Shown here piece after piece: positions 23,376 to 31,026 of a stretch of DNA of 58,283 nucleotides. A model generated the notes under the pieces. That model was not told the DNA's origin, did not search any database, and was given only the letters and a program-made list of their open reading frames with translations. Source of the DNA: JBDKVA01 sp039679375 (lineage in GTDB: Bacteria > Bacillota > Clostridia > Acetivibrionales > DTU013). Numbering within the stretch: position 1 is the stretch's first letter; every line of letters starts with the position of its first letter. Where the stretch lies: the NCBI GenBank assembly GCA_039679375.1, contig JBDKVA010000132.1, positions 1-58,283 of the forward strand, in the 5' to 3' direction. The translations under genes and the position numbers were made by a program.

Positions 23376-23491
23376 AAGTTAACAGAACTTATAAATTCAT
23401 GGATACCGTTGACATGTGCGGAGGTCGTAGATGGATGCATCACACTGACGGGCTTATACCTCTGTACTCATTTTTGAATAATATCAGTTAA
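23372..23491 (+). CDS. 39-residue, methionine-rich leader peptide of the GNAT-metRS attenuator
   Basis: The ATG at 23372 follows TTCGGAGGCGTCAACG. The peptide has Met at positions 1, 10, 15 and 22, the last within GGRRWMHHTDG. The RNA encoding residues just after Met22 contains GGCTTATACC (23451-23460), a copy of the 3' arm of the terminator at 23512-23548. A ribosome stalled at Met22 would leave this segment free to pair with the terminator's 5' arm (GGTGTAAGCC, 23516-23525; one G-U). This is the geometry of classical transcription attenuation. Confidence 0.6.
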   Translation: MKVNRTYKFMDTVDMCGGRRWMHHTDGLIPLYSFLNNIS

Positions 23492-23511
23492 AGTATTATT
23501 TCATGAATGAC

Positions 23512-23553
23512 AAGCGGTGTAAGCCAAACCAAAAGGCTTATACCGCTTTTTAT
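23512..23553 (+). terminator. Attenuator terminator before GNAT-metRS
   Basis: AAGCGGTGTAAGCC (23512-23525) pairs with GGCTTATACCGCTT (23535-23548; one G-U), followed by TTTTTA. It lies 20 nt after the leader stop and about 25 nt before the gene start. Confidence 0.85.
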
Positions 23554-23577
23554 ATTACACAGAGAGGTGAATTGTTC

Positions 23578-25770
23578 ATGCAGCGGCTCAAACTCATTTT
23601 CCCTACACTTGAGATGGAGAAACAAGCGATTGATTACCGACAGGAGCATTTTGACTGTGGCGAACACGAGATTCATGGCGACGGCGGACTTGATCACGCT
23701 ACCATTTATTCCAAATGGATCGGTAAAATCACAACCGATCTGACAAGAGATGAGGGGACGTTTGTCCCTGCAACCACATATTTTGCTGTCGTAGACGATA
23801 GGATTGTCGGCACAATTCAAATCAGGCACAGGCTAAATGACTTTCTTCTCGGCTATGGCGGACATATTGGGTACGGAGTTCGTCCATCGGAGCGGCGCAA
23901 GGGCTATGCAACAGAAATGCTCGCCCTCGCTCTGGAGAAATCTCGTGAACTTGGAATTACAAAAGCTCTTGTCACATGCGATAATGATAATATCGGATCA
24001 GCACGCACCGTCATAAAAAACGGTGGCATCCTCGAAAACGAGATAACACAAGAGGATGGCTCGGTAACTCAGCGTTATTGGATTACTGTATCGCCGGTAA
24101 AAACATTAACCGGCAAGACCATGAAAAACATTCTTATCGGCGGAGCTTGGCCATACGCCAACGGCTCTCTCCATATCGGTCATATTGCGGCTCTCCTGCC
24201 GGGCGATATTATCGCCCGTTATCACAGAGCCATAGGAAATAACGTATTCTATGTTTCAGGCAGTGACTGCCATGGAACGCCCATTACAATCAGAGCAAAG
24301 CAGGAAAACAAAACGCCGGGAGAAGTCAGCGATTTCTACCATGCCGAGTTTGTCGATGTATTCAATCGGCTTGGATTTTCGTATGACCTTTACACGAAAA
24401 CTTCAGATGTTCGGCATATTGAGTTTGTCCAGGGATTTCACAAAAAAATGTACGAGGGCAAGCTTATAGAGGAGAGGACGGTTTCGCAGGCTTTCTGTCC
24501 TTCCTGCAATAAGGTTTTGACTTACCGTTTAATTGTCGGCAAGTGCCCGTCTTGCGGCGCACCTACGCGCGGCGACCAGTGTGATGCCTGCGGTGAAGTG
24601 CTTGACGCCGACACGATTGTTGACGCTAAGTGCTCTGAATGCGGAACATCCATGAGCTTTGGAGAAACGACACAGCTTTATCTACTGATTTCAAAGCTCG
24701 CCCCTGAGCTTACAGCTTTCCTGAACGCTCATAGTCATTGGCGTAAAAACGCAATAGCCTTTACCAAGCGCTATATCGACGAGGGGCTGCGAGACCGCGC
24801 CATTACCCGCGACCTTGACTGGGGTATTGATGTGCCCAAAGCTGGTTATGAGCATAAAAAGATATATATCTGGGCTGAGAACGTCCTCGGATACCTTTCG
24901 GCAAGCGCGGTTGTCTGCCGTAAACGGAACATTTCATTCACCGAGCTTTTCGGCGAAAACGCACGGCACTATTACGTCCACGGCAAGGACAACATTCCGT
25001 TCCACACCATTATCCTGCCGTCGCTCCTGCTCGCGCACGGAGGGGGCTTCCGGCTGCCTGACGACATCATATCAAGCGAGTATTTAACGCTTGAGGGACG
25101 CAAAATTTCGACCAGCCAGAATTGGGCTATATGGGCAAAGGATATTGTAAGCCGGTATAACCCTGATGCCCTGCGATATTTCTTTATCGCAAACGGGCCG
25201 GAGAAGCGCGATACCGACTTTTCCTGGCGTGAATTTGTCGAGCGCAATAACAGCGAGCTGCTTGGCGCTTATGGCAATTTCGTCAACAGGACGCTTGCCT
25301 TTATCGCTAAGTATCAGGGAAGTGCTGTGCCCGAAGGACAATTTAACAGTGACATGAGAAAACGCATCACTGAGGCTTTTCGCTCTGTAGGGCAGAAAAT
25401 CGAAGATGGTCAGCTTAAAGATGCGCTTGATGATGCTTTTGAGCTTGTGCGGTTCGGAAATAAGTATTTCGATTTCGGCGAACCATGGAAAACGAGAACT
25501 GAGAGCGAAGCTGCGTGTGCTGAAACTATATATAACTGTGTTCAACTCATCGCTAACCTCGCAGTTCTGCTTGAGCCGTTTCTGCCGTTTTCATCTGCAA
25601 AAATTCGAGGATGGCTGGACGTTGACGGAGCATGGAGCATCAAGTCAATCCCCGCTGGGTTTCGGATACCCGAACCTGAAATTCTATTTGAGCGCATTGA
25701 CAAAAAGGTTGTTGATGAAGAGGTTGCGAAATTGCTGGGCAAGACATTCGCAAAATTCGAACTTCCTTAG
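23578..25770 (+). CDS. GNAT acetyltransferase fused to methionyl-tRNA synthetase
   Basis: Residues 1 to about 175 are a GNAT domain (GGHIGYGVRPSERRKGYATE with the acetyl-CoA loop), close to the GNAT half of the 28193-29500 protein. Residues 182-730 are a complete MetRS: HIGH at 199-202 (NGSLHIGHIAAL), four-cysteine zinc knuckles (CPSCNK, CPSCGAP, CDACGE, CSECG), and KISTS at 509-513 in place of KMSKS. The MetRS part begins at its own Met182. The ATG at 23578 follows AGAGAGGTGAATTGTTC; the frame extended to 23503 would cover the terminator. Horizontally acquired MetRS2 enzymes are known to give resistance to MetRS inhibitors. That role is an inference here. Confidence 0.88.
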   Translation: MQRLKLIFPTLEMEKQAIDYRQEHFDCGEHEIHGDGGLDHATIYSKWIGKITTDLTRDEGTFVPATTYFAVVDDRIVGTIQIRHRLNDFLLGYGGHIGYGVRPSERRKGYATEMLALALEKSRELGITKALVTCDNDNIGSARTVIKNGGILENEITQEDGSVTQRYWITVSPVKTLTGKTMKNILIGGAWPYANGSLHIGHIAALLPGDIIARYHRAIGNNVFYVSGSDCHGTPITIRAKQENKTPGEVSDFYHAEFVDVFNRLGFSYDLYTKTSDVRHIEFVQGFHKKMYEGKLIEERTVSQAFCPSCNKVLTYRLIVGKCPSCGAPTRGDQCDACGEVLDADTIVDAKCSECGTSMSFGETTQLYLLISKLAPELTAFLNAHSHWRKNAIAFTKRYIDEGLRDRAITRDLDWGIDVPKAGYEHKKIYIWAENVLGYLSASAVVCRKRNISFTELFGENARHYYVHGKDNIPFHTIILPSLLLAHGGGFRLPDDIISSEYLTLEGRKISTSQNWAIWAKDIVSRYNPDALRYFFIANGPEKRDTDFSWREFVERNNSELLGAYGNFVNRTLAFIAKYQGSAVPEGQFNSDMRKRITEAFRSVGQKIEDGQLKDALDDAFELVRFGNKYFDFGEPWKTRTESEAACAETIYNCVQLIANLAVLLEPFLPFSSAKIRGWLDVDGAWSIKSIPAGFRIPEPEILFERIDKKVVDEEVAKLLGKTFAKFELP

Positions 25771-25877
25771 GCTCATTTTATGTCAGTTTTTTATTATTAT
25801 TTATTTCTATTTTATTATTGACTTTCATATTATTAAATTATATATTTAATATTGTTAAAGGAAGTGAATCAAAGGAA

Positions 25878-26177
25878 ATGGATATTTTACCAGAATGGAT
25901 GGCCAATCTGGATGATGAAGACGTTACTTTTATCAAGAAGTTTCTTTTAGCCTCAGGTTCATTGAAAGAGGTGGCAAGTCAATACGGTGTGACATATCCG
26001 ACTGTCCGTTTGCGTTTAGACCGGTTGATACAGAAAATAGAAATCGGTGAAGATAACGCAAATGAACCTTATATCGGACTGATTAAGAGGCTGGCCGTAA
26101 ATGAAAAGATTGATTTTGATACGGCTAAAATTCTGATATCAGAATACAGGAAAACAAAAAAGGAGATGATCAAGTGA
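25878..26177 (+). CDS. DUF2089 family protein
   Basis: About 99 residues, with LPEWMANLDDEDVTFIKKFL and a helix-turn-helix-like SLKEVASQYGVTYPTVRLRL, typical of DUF2089. The probable start is the ATG at 25878, with AAAGGAAGTG upstream. It overlaps the membrane protein gene by 4 nt. The pair looks like a small regulator with its membrane partner. Confidence 0.75.
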   Translation: MDILPEWMANLDDEDVTFIKKFLLASGSLKEVASQYGVTYPTVRLRLDRLIQKIEIGEDNANEPYIGLIKRLAVNEKIDFDTAKILISEYRKTKKEMIK

Positions 26178-26581
26178 GATTCCCATACTATCTTATCGCC
26201 CTGTTATTAGTTTTTGCAGGAATGATATGGTTACAAATAATCCTGTCAAAGAAGGAGAATAAATGGCTTGGGTTGATATTGCCATTGATTGCTGTCTGTA
26301 TTTCGATTTTAGCCATATTTATTACTCCTGCTTACGTGACAACGCCGGAAAGGACTGTAGTGGAACACAGAGTAACGCAAAATGGAGATATATTTGAAAA
26401 CGTTATCACAAATATTCCCCCGCAGGGATCACCCGGCACAGCTTCTTTGATTTTTACCGGTATGCATCTTTTTGTTCTATATAACATTCCGGCTGCCATC
26501 CTGATTGTTATTTATATCGTTTGCAGGGTTAAACGGAAAAAGAATCTTGAACTCGATAAAATGAATATTCAAGACTTATGA
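26174..26581 (+). CDS. Small membrane protein coupled to DUF2089
   Basis: 135 residues with three hydrophobic segments (about 5-22, 34-52 and 95-117) and a lysine-rich C-terminus. The start is GTG, overlapping the DUF2089 stop (GTGA), so the pair is translationally coupled. No enzymatic motif is seen. Confidence 0.65.
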   Translation: MRFPYYLIALLLVFAGMIWLQIILSKKENKWLGLILPLIAVCISILAIFITPAYVTTPERTVVEHRVTQNGDIFENVITNIPPQGSPGTASLIFTGMHLFVLYNIPAAILIVIYIVCRVKRKKNLELDKMNIQDL

Positions 26582-26591
26582 TTCATTATAA

Positions 26592-26714
26592 CTGCTTGCA
26601 ACGCCCAAAGATAAATTTTCGTCCGCCGAACATTATACGTTTTCGCCGTTGTTCCACGAATACGGCAAGTATAGCGAGGCGTTTGTACCGTGTAGCGGGG
26701 ACGAATCAACGTGA
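26592..26714 (+). pseudogene. C-terminal remnant of an unidentified protein
   Basis: A 40-codon frame without a start reads through FSSAEHYTFSPLFHEYGKYS to AFVPCSGDEST and a TGA. The composition looks coding, but the gene's front is missing. It lies 30 nt before the second kinase-Nudix gene. Confidence 0.4.
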
Positions 26715-26744
26715 GAACTGTATTACAAATAATGGAGGCTTTGT

Positions 26745-27713
26745 ATGCCACACGGAATAATCTTGCTCGGCGCAAACGGTAGCGGCAAATCGACGCTCGG
26801 ACGTGAACTCGCTCGTGTGCTGAACTTCGCACATTTTGACGTGGAAGATTACTGGTTCTATCAAACCGATATTCCGTATACCGCTATTCGCCCACAGGAA
26901 GAACGGAACAAGATATTGCTCTCCGATATGAAGAATCACGGCTCTTTTGTCGTATCAGGCGACATTTCAGATTGGAGCGATGAGTTCCTAACGATGTTCG
27001 ACCTTGCGGTGTTCTTCTCTGCCCCTACTGAGATTCGCATGATGCGCATCGAAAATCGGGAGTATAAGCGGTGGGGTAACCGGGTGTGCGAGGGCGGCGA
27101 CATGTACGAGTCGCAGAAAAAATTCAGGGTGTTTGCTGCTACACGGGATGTTGGTTTACTCGAACAGTCGGCTTTAGAATATCCATGTCCAATCGTTTAT
27201 TATGATAGCACGAAGGATTACCACACCACGGCAGCGAATATTGCAAAACGCTTCTACACTAAGCCCAATGAGCCGCGGCGGGTAATCACATTCCCTCTTG
27301 GCGAGTTGAAGACTTACCGCTTCACCGTAATTTTTGCCCGATACGGCGACAAATGGCTTTATGCCCGTCACAAAGACCGCGACACTTGGGAGGCGGCAGG
27401 CGGACATATCGAAAAAGGCGAAACTCCGCTTGACTGCGCCAGGCGCGAACTCCACGAGGAAACAGGCGCGGAAAAGTTCTACATTCACCCAGCGTTTGAC
27501 TATGCCGTGCATAGGTCAACCGAGTTTTCTTACGGTCAGGTATTTTACGCCGACGTTGAGACGCTCGGAGAATTGCCGCCGGAATACGAGATGCGTGAGG
27601 TTAGGGCTTTCCCGACTATCCCCGATGTGATGACCTATCCGCAGATTTTACCCGTTATTTTTGCCGAACTGCAAAAGTGGCTCGGTCTAACAGGCAAGCC
27701 TAACGAGTATTGA
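26745..27713 (+). CDS. P-loop kinase-Nudix protein, cut short by an in-frame TGA
   Basis: A paralogue of the 7713-9179 protein: P-loop GANGSGKST near residue 9, then a Nudix domain with GGHIEKGETPLDCARRELHE. The frame ends with TGA at 27711-27713, in NEY-stop-DVLDEN, exactly where the paralogue has Trp328 (TGG). The kinase and first Nudix domain remain complete. The ATG follows AATGGAGGCTTTGT. TGA is a normal stop in other genes here, so recoding is unlikely. Confidence 0.8.
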   Translation: MPHGIILLGANGSGKSTLGRELARVLNFAHFDVEDYWFYQTDIPYTAIRPQEERNKILLSDMKNHGSFVVSGDISDWSDEFLTMFDLAVFFSAPTEIRMMRIENREYKRWGNRVCEGGDMYESQKKFRVFAATRDVGLLEQSALEYPCPIVYYDSTKDYHTTAANIAKRFYTKPNEPRRVITFPLGELKTYRFTVIFARYGDKWLYARHKDRDTWEAAGGHIEKGETPLDCARRELHEETGAEKFYIHPAFDYAVHRSTEFSYGQVFYADVETLGELPPEYEMREVRAFPTIPDVMTYPQILPVIFAELQKWLGLTGKPNEY

Positions 27714-28196
27714 GACGTTCTCGATGAGAACCGTCAACCCACAGGCAGAACACATAAACGCGTTGATCCATTACCTGACAGTGATTATCACCTTGCCGTT
27801 CGGGCGTGGATTGTGAACAGCAAGGGCGAGTTTCTGATAACCCGTCGGGCATTCAATAAAGTCGGTTTCCCCGGCATGTGGGAGATACCGAGCGGAAGTG
27901 CGACGGCAGGTGAAGACAGTCTCACGGCGACTATCCGCGAGGCTGAGGAAGAAAGCGGCATAACGCTCTTGCCTGAGAATGCCGAACTGTTCAGCACCTA
28001 TCGTGGCGGCAACAGTTTCTACGATAACTGGCTGTTCCGTCAGGAATTTGACCTCGTCGATGTGGTGTTGCAGGAGGGAGAAACGATAGATGCCCGTGCC
28101 GCGACTTGGAGCGAGATTTCCGCGATGATGGGGCGCAGCGAGTATATCGGGCGGGACGTGTTCCCTGAATTTGATTTGTTGGAGGGATTGGCATGA
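27714..28196 (+). pseudogene. Second Nudix domain separated by the nonsense codon
   Basis: The frame continues from DVLDENRQPTGRTHKR through a full IPP-isomerase-like Nudix domain (box SGSATAGEDSLTATIREAEE) to a TGA that overlaps the next gene's ATG. No frameshift or further stop has built up, so the break is recent, suppressed, or the part is translated from an internal start. The best internal candidate is GTG at 27813, without a clear ribosome-binding site. Confidence 0.65.
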
Positions 28197-29500
28197 GAAA
28201 TCTCATCTTGGTAAAGCCGAGCATAGAATATATAGATGAAATTTGCTCCTATCGGCAGGAGTTCTTTGACGATGACGGTCATTTCAATGGTGATAGCGGG
28301 TTACGAAAATTCGAAGATATAAGCGCTTGGATTGAGCAATGCCGCTTAATGGAACACAAAGAAACCATCCCTAAAACCGATTGGGTAGAAGCTGATCAGT
28401 ATATGCTTGTGTGCGAAGGCGAGCATCGCATACTTGGTATGATCAACTTTCACCATTATTTAAATGATTATCTCGCCGAATACGGTGGGCACATCGGCTT
28501 TGGGGTACGCCCATCAGAACGCAAAAAAGGCTATGCAAAAGCAATGCTCGCACTTTGCCTCGAAAGATGCCGTGAAACGGGACTAGACAAGGTCTTGATT
28601 ACCTGTGATGAGAGAAATGAAGGTAGCCGGCGTACCATTCTTTCCTGCGGTGGTGTGTTTGAACGCACTGCCAACGAGGGCGGCAAAAAACTGGAGCGGT
28701 ACTGGATAATACTCAACCCGCTTGCCGCCTACTACAATAACTACGATGAAGATGGTCGGCTTCTTTCTAAACACGGGCAAGTTGAGTTTTTGACAACAAT
28801 GCGCTTCATTGAGCGATATCTCACTCACGGTGCAATGGTTATTGAAATTGGTGCAGGCACAGGGCGATATAGCTGCGCTATTGCGGATATGGGCTATTCC
28901 GTTGAGGCAGTAGAGTTGTTTCAGCGCAATATCGATATCTTCAGATCCAAACTAAAGCCTGAGCAGAAAATCAACATCACGCAGGGAAATGCTCTGGATT
29001 TATCGGCGTTTGCAGACAATAATTTTGATGTTACTCTGTTGCTGGGCCCGCTGTATCATTTATACACCCGTGAAGATAAACAGCAATCTCTTTCTGAAGC
29101 TCTCAGAGTGACCAAGCCCGGCGGGATAGTGTTCGTCGCTTATTGTATCAGCGACGGGAGCGTTGTATGGAGTGGATTTCAACGAAAAGTCTTTGATGTT
29201 GCAGGCTATATCAAGCGAGGCAAGATTGATCCTGTTACGTTTGACACTTTCTCCGTGCCGGAAGATATATTCGAGCTTGTACGCAAGGAAGATATTGACG
29301 ACCTGATGAGTGGTTTTCCCGTGGAGCGGCTTCATTATGTCGCCACTGATTTGTTCACCAATTATATGCGTGGCGCCGTAGATGCGATGAGCGATGAAGA
29401 GTTTGCTCTGTATATGCGCTACCATTTCGCCGTCTGTGAACGGACGGACATGGCCGGTGTAACGCACCACAGCTTGGATGTGTTTCGGAAGAAGGTATAG
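28193..29500 (+). CDS. GNAT acetyltransferase fused to SAM-dependent methyltransferase
   Basis: A 435-residue fusion. The GNAT half (to about 180) has GGHIGFGVRPSERKKGYAKA and is close to the GNAT half of the GNAT-MetRS protein. The methyltransferase half has motif I MVIEIGAGTGRYSCAIA and FDVTLLLGPLYHLYTRED, a pattern of class I enzymes. It overlaps the stop of the Nudix segment by 4 nt (ATGA). The domain order matches the 5831-7069 fusion, but the halves are only distantly alike, so the fusion arose twice or diverged far. Confidence 0.85.
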   Translation: MRNLILVKPSIEYIDEICSYRQEFFDDDGHFNGDSGLRKFEDISAWIEQCRLMEHKETIPKTDWVEADQYMLVCEGEHRILGMINFHHYLNDYLAEYGGHIGFGVRPSERKKGYAKAMLALCLERCRETGLDKVLITCDERNEGSRRTILSCGGVFERTANEGGKKLERYWIILNPLAAYYNNYDEDGRLLSKHGQVEFLTTMRFIERYLTHGAMVIEIGAGTGRYSCAIADMGYSVEAVELFQRNIDIFRSKLKPEQKINITQGNALDLSAFADNNFDVTLLLGPLYHLYTREDKQQSLSEALRVTKPGGIVFVAYCISDGSVVWSGFQRKVFDVAGYIKRGKIDPVTFDTFSVPEDIFELVRKEDIDDLMSGFPVERLHYVATDLFTNYMRGAVDAMSDEEFALYMRYHFAVCERTDMAGVTHHSLDVFRKKV

Positions 29501-29551
29501 CAGTAAAAAGCAGGGATCGAGCTTATGGGCTTTTGATGTACCCTTGTACGA

Positions 29552-29590
29552 CAGAAAGCTCAGAAAACCTTTGATTTTCTGAGCTTTCTG
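29552..29590 (+). terminator. Long perfect hairpin next to repeat copy 1
   Basis: Arms of 16 bp, CAGAAAGCTCAGAAAA and TTTTCTGAGCTTTCTG, with a 7-nt loop. There is no T-run outside the stem on either strand, although the stem itself is A/T-rich at the loop. It may terminate the GNAT-methyltransferase transcript, and it also fits the hairpin-plus-repeat pattern seen at the other copies. Confidence 0.6.
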
Positions 29591-29597
29591 CGTGAGA

Positions 29598-29619
29598 AGT
29601 TAGGTAATAAAAGATGCCA
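29598..29619 (+). repeat. Dispersed repeat, copy 1
   Basis: GAAGTTAGGTAATAAAAGATGCC: a variant of the GTTAGGTGAATATAGATGCC family with AATAAAAG in the middle. It directly follows the 16-bp hairpin. Confidence 0.7.
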
Positions 29620-29644
29620 TTGCCTTTAATAAAATATGTAATGG

Positions 29645-29830
29645 TCAGTCTTCAGACAATGTTATTTTCAAAAGGTCGCCGAGTTCTTTTTTATCAAATC
29701 CGATATGAGCAAATTCAACCTCTTTAGTGGATTTGAGTGACAGTATACGGGTACTGTTTCGCTTGATAATGATCATTTGCTTAATTGCCCCGATATTTGC
29801 TTTGATCCATTCATCAAAGAGAGATCTAGT
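29645..29830 (-). pseudogene. C-terminal remnant of an unidentified protein
   Basis: A minus-strand frame without a start reads FTRSLFDEWIKANIGAIKQ and continues about 40 codons to LLKITLSED and TGA. It looks coding, but its front is replaced by the hairpin at 29835. I do not recognise the family. Confidence 0.4.
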
Positions 29831-29834
29831 AAAG

Positions 29835-29859
29835 GTGCACCGGCCAAAAGCCGGTGCAC
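29835..29859. terminator. Perfect hairpin GTGCACCGGC/GCCGGTGCAC
   Basis: A 10-bp perfect inverted repeat with a 5-nt loop (CAAAA), 48 nt after the end of the phosphotransferase gene (minus strand). No T-run follows, so its action as a terminator is uncertain. Confidence 0.5.
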
Positions 29860-29907
29860 AACATTTCGATGGTTTTCATATATGGACTAAAACATGTAGA
29901 TAGGCTA

Positions 29908-30663
29908 CTAAATCCATTCGTACCCGGTTTCCTTGATATGGTTGACTACTTTCGTGTACCATTCAAGCCCCGGACCTTTCGAGTGCTTACAAAAATCTTG
30001 CATACGGAAGACAAGCAATTCCAGAAAATCCTTTGAACAATTCATGCCATATGCTTCAAAGAACAGCTTTAACCTACGCTTGCGTTCTGCCGCATGCCGT
30101 ACCCGTTCATAAGGCACGCCGATACATTGCTCTGGGTTAAATTGATACGGAGTAGTCGGAATAAAGCTGAACACAGGCAGCGTCAAATCCCACATCCGCG
30201 TGCCAGGACAAGCCGTGTCGAAATCAAACAACCCCGCGATACGGTCATTTACAAAAACAAAATTCCATGAAGCGGCGTCGTTATGACAGATCGTCTCCGG
30301 CTCATTTTGGGGATAATCTGGGTTTCCCCAACCGACCTCCAGCGCCATTGGCAAAAATCCCACAGATAAATCGTGAAGCTTTCGCATGAGGCGGGCCACA
30401 TCTGCTAACGTATCGTCGCTCAGCATACATGGATGGCCAATGAGTTTATCTTTTTCCTGTGTTTTCCCCGGCAAATAGGAGAGTATTTCGCGCCCCTGTT
30501 CATCCAACCCGAGAAAGCGCGGAACTCCGGGCATCCCGGCCTTTTCCAAATACTGCAGATATACATGTAGAATTGGGTCGCATTTGACGGTGCGCCGGAC
30601 AGTGTCTCCAACCTTAAAAACAGTGTTAGTCGTTGCGTTTAAATTCTCTTCCTTGATATGCAT
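29908..30663 (-). CDS. APH-family phosphotransferase with leader control
   Basis: 251 residues. The catalytic loop is CHNDAASWNF (H-x-D-x4-N form) and metal binding is LFDFDTACPG. Both fit aminoglycoside/choline-kinase-like phosphotransferases. The ATG follows AAAGGAGCCGATAAAA. A leader peptide and inverted repeats fill the 150 nt upstream. It is the only intact gene between repeat copies 1 and 2. The substrate is unknown. Confidence 0.8.
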   Translation of the reverse strand: MHIKEENLNATTNTVFKVGDTVRRTVKCDPILHVYLQYLEKAGMPGVPRFLGLDEQGREILSYLPGKTQEKDKLIGHPCMLSDDTLADVARLMRKLHDLSVGFLPMALEVGWGNPDYPQNEPETICHNDAASWNFVFVNDRIAGLFDFDTACPGTRMWDLTLPVFSFIPTTPYQFNPEQCIGVPYERVRHAAERKRRLKLFFEAYGMNCSKDFLELLVFRMQDFCKHSKGPGLEWYTKVVNHIKETGYEWI

Positions 30664-30678
30664 TTTTATCGGCTCCTT

Positions 30679-30710
30679 TATTTTAGATTTGTTTAAGTTA
30701 TTCTAAAATA
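30679..30710 (-). promoter_or_regulatory. Inverted repeat at the phosphotransferase ribosome-binding site
   Basis: Perfect 9-bp arms TATTTTAGA (30679-30687) and TCTAAAATA (30702-30710); the inner arm abuts AAAGGAG. Folding would crowd the ribosome-binding site and could be the switch of translational attenuation. Confidence 0.5.
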
Positions 30711-30757
30711 CAGAACCAGTGTGAAATAACGACGGGAAATGCTCCATACAGCTGTCG

Positions 30758-30814
30758 TTACGCTATCAATTGGTTCTGCATGGAGCCAGATTTGAAGATC
30801 TTGCGACTATACAT
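30758..30814 (-). CDS. 18-residue leader peptide upstream of the phosphotransferase
   Basis: MYSRKIFKSGSMQNQLIA starts at 30814 behind AAAAAGGAGTGTAAAAT. Its coding RNA (GCTCCAT and CAGAACCA) is complementary to ATGGAGC and TGGTTCTG further down, so alternative foldings exist, as in erm-type leaders. The promoter TTGTTT, 17 nt, TACAAT is at 30847-30875. Confidence 0.5.
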   Translation of the reverse strand: MYSRKIFKSGSMQNQLIA

Positions 30815-30846
30815 ATTTTACACTCCTTTTTCACGTTATAAATGTG

Positions 30847-30875
30847 ATTGTATCATATTCTCATATATAAAACAA
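30847..30875 (-). promoter_or_regulatory. Promoter of the phosphotransferase leader
   Basis: TTGTTT (30870-30875), 17-nt spacer, TACAAT (30847-30852) on the minus strand. The -35 box borders repeat copy 2. Confidence 0.5.
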
Positions 30876-30947
30876 AAGAAGCCAACCGCAACAGCAATCA
30901 ACTTCTTTCGACGAAAATTTTGGCAAGTTAGGTGAATATAGATGCCA
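30875..30947 (+). repeat. Dispersed repeat, copy 2, with extended 75-bp unit
   Basis: The unit has an AAAGAAG/CTTCTTT hairpin segment around GCCAACCGCAACAGCAATC, then CGACGAAAATTTTGGCAA and the core GTTAGGTGAATATAGATGCC. Nearly the same 75 bp recurs at 35852-35927. Confidence 0.8.
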
Positions 30948-31026
30948 TTATGTCTTCTTTATTACTTTTCCGATAAGCATGCCGTAATATCCTCAACGGT
31001 CTGTTTAAAGGCATTCTTTTAAAAAG

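Noticed and set aside
27711..27713. TGA read as tryptophan (altered genetic code)
   Set aside because: Other genes here use TGA as a normal stop (for example in the ATGA overlaps at 5831, 9176 and 28193) and TGG for Trp, so a point mutation or error is simpler.
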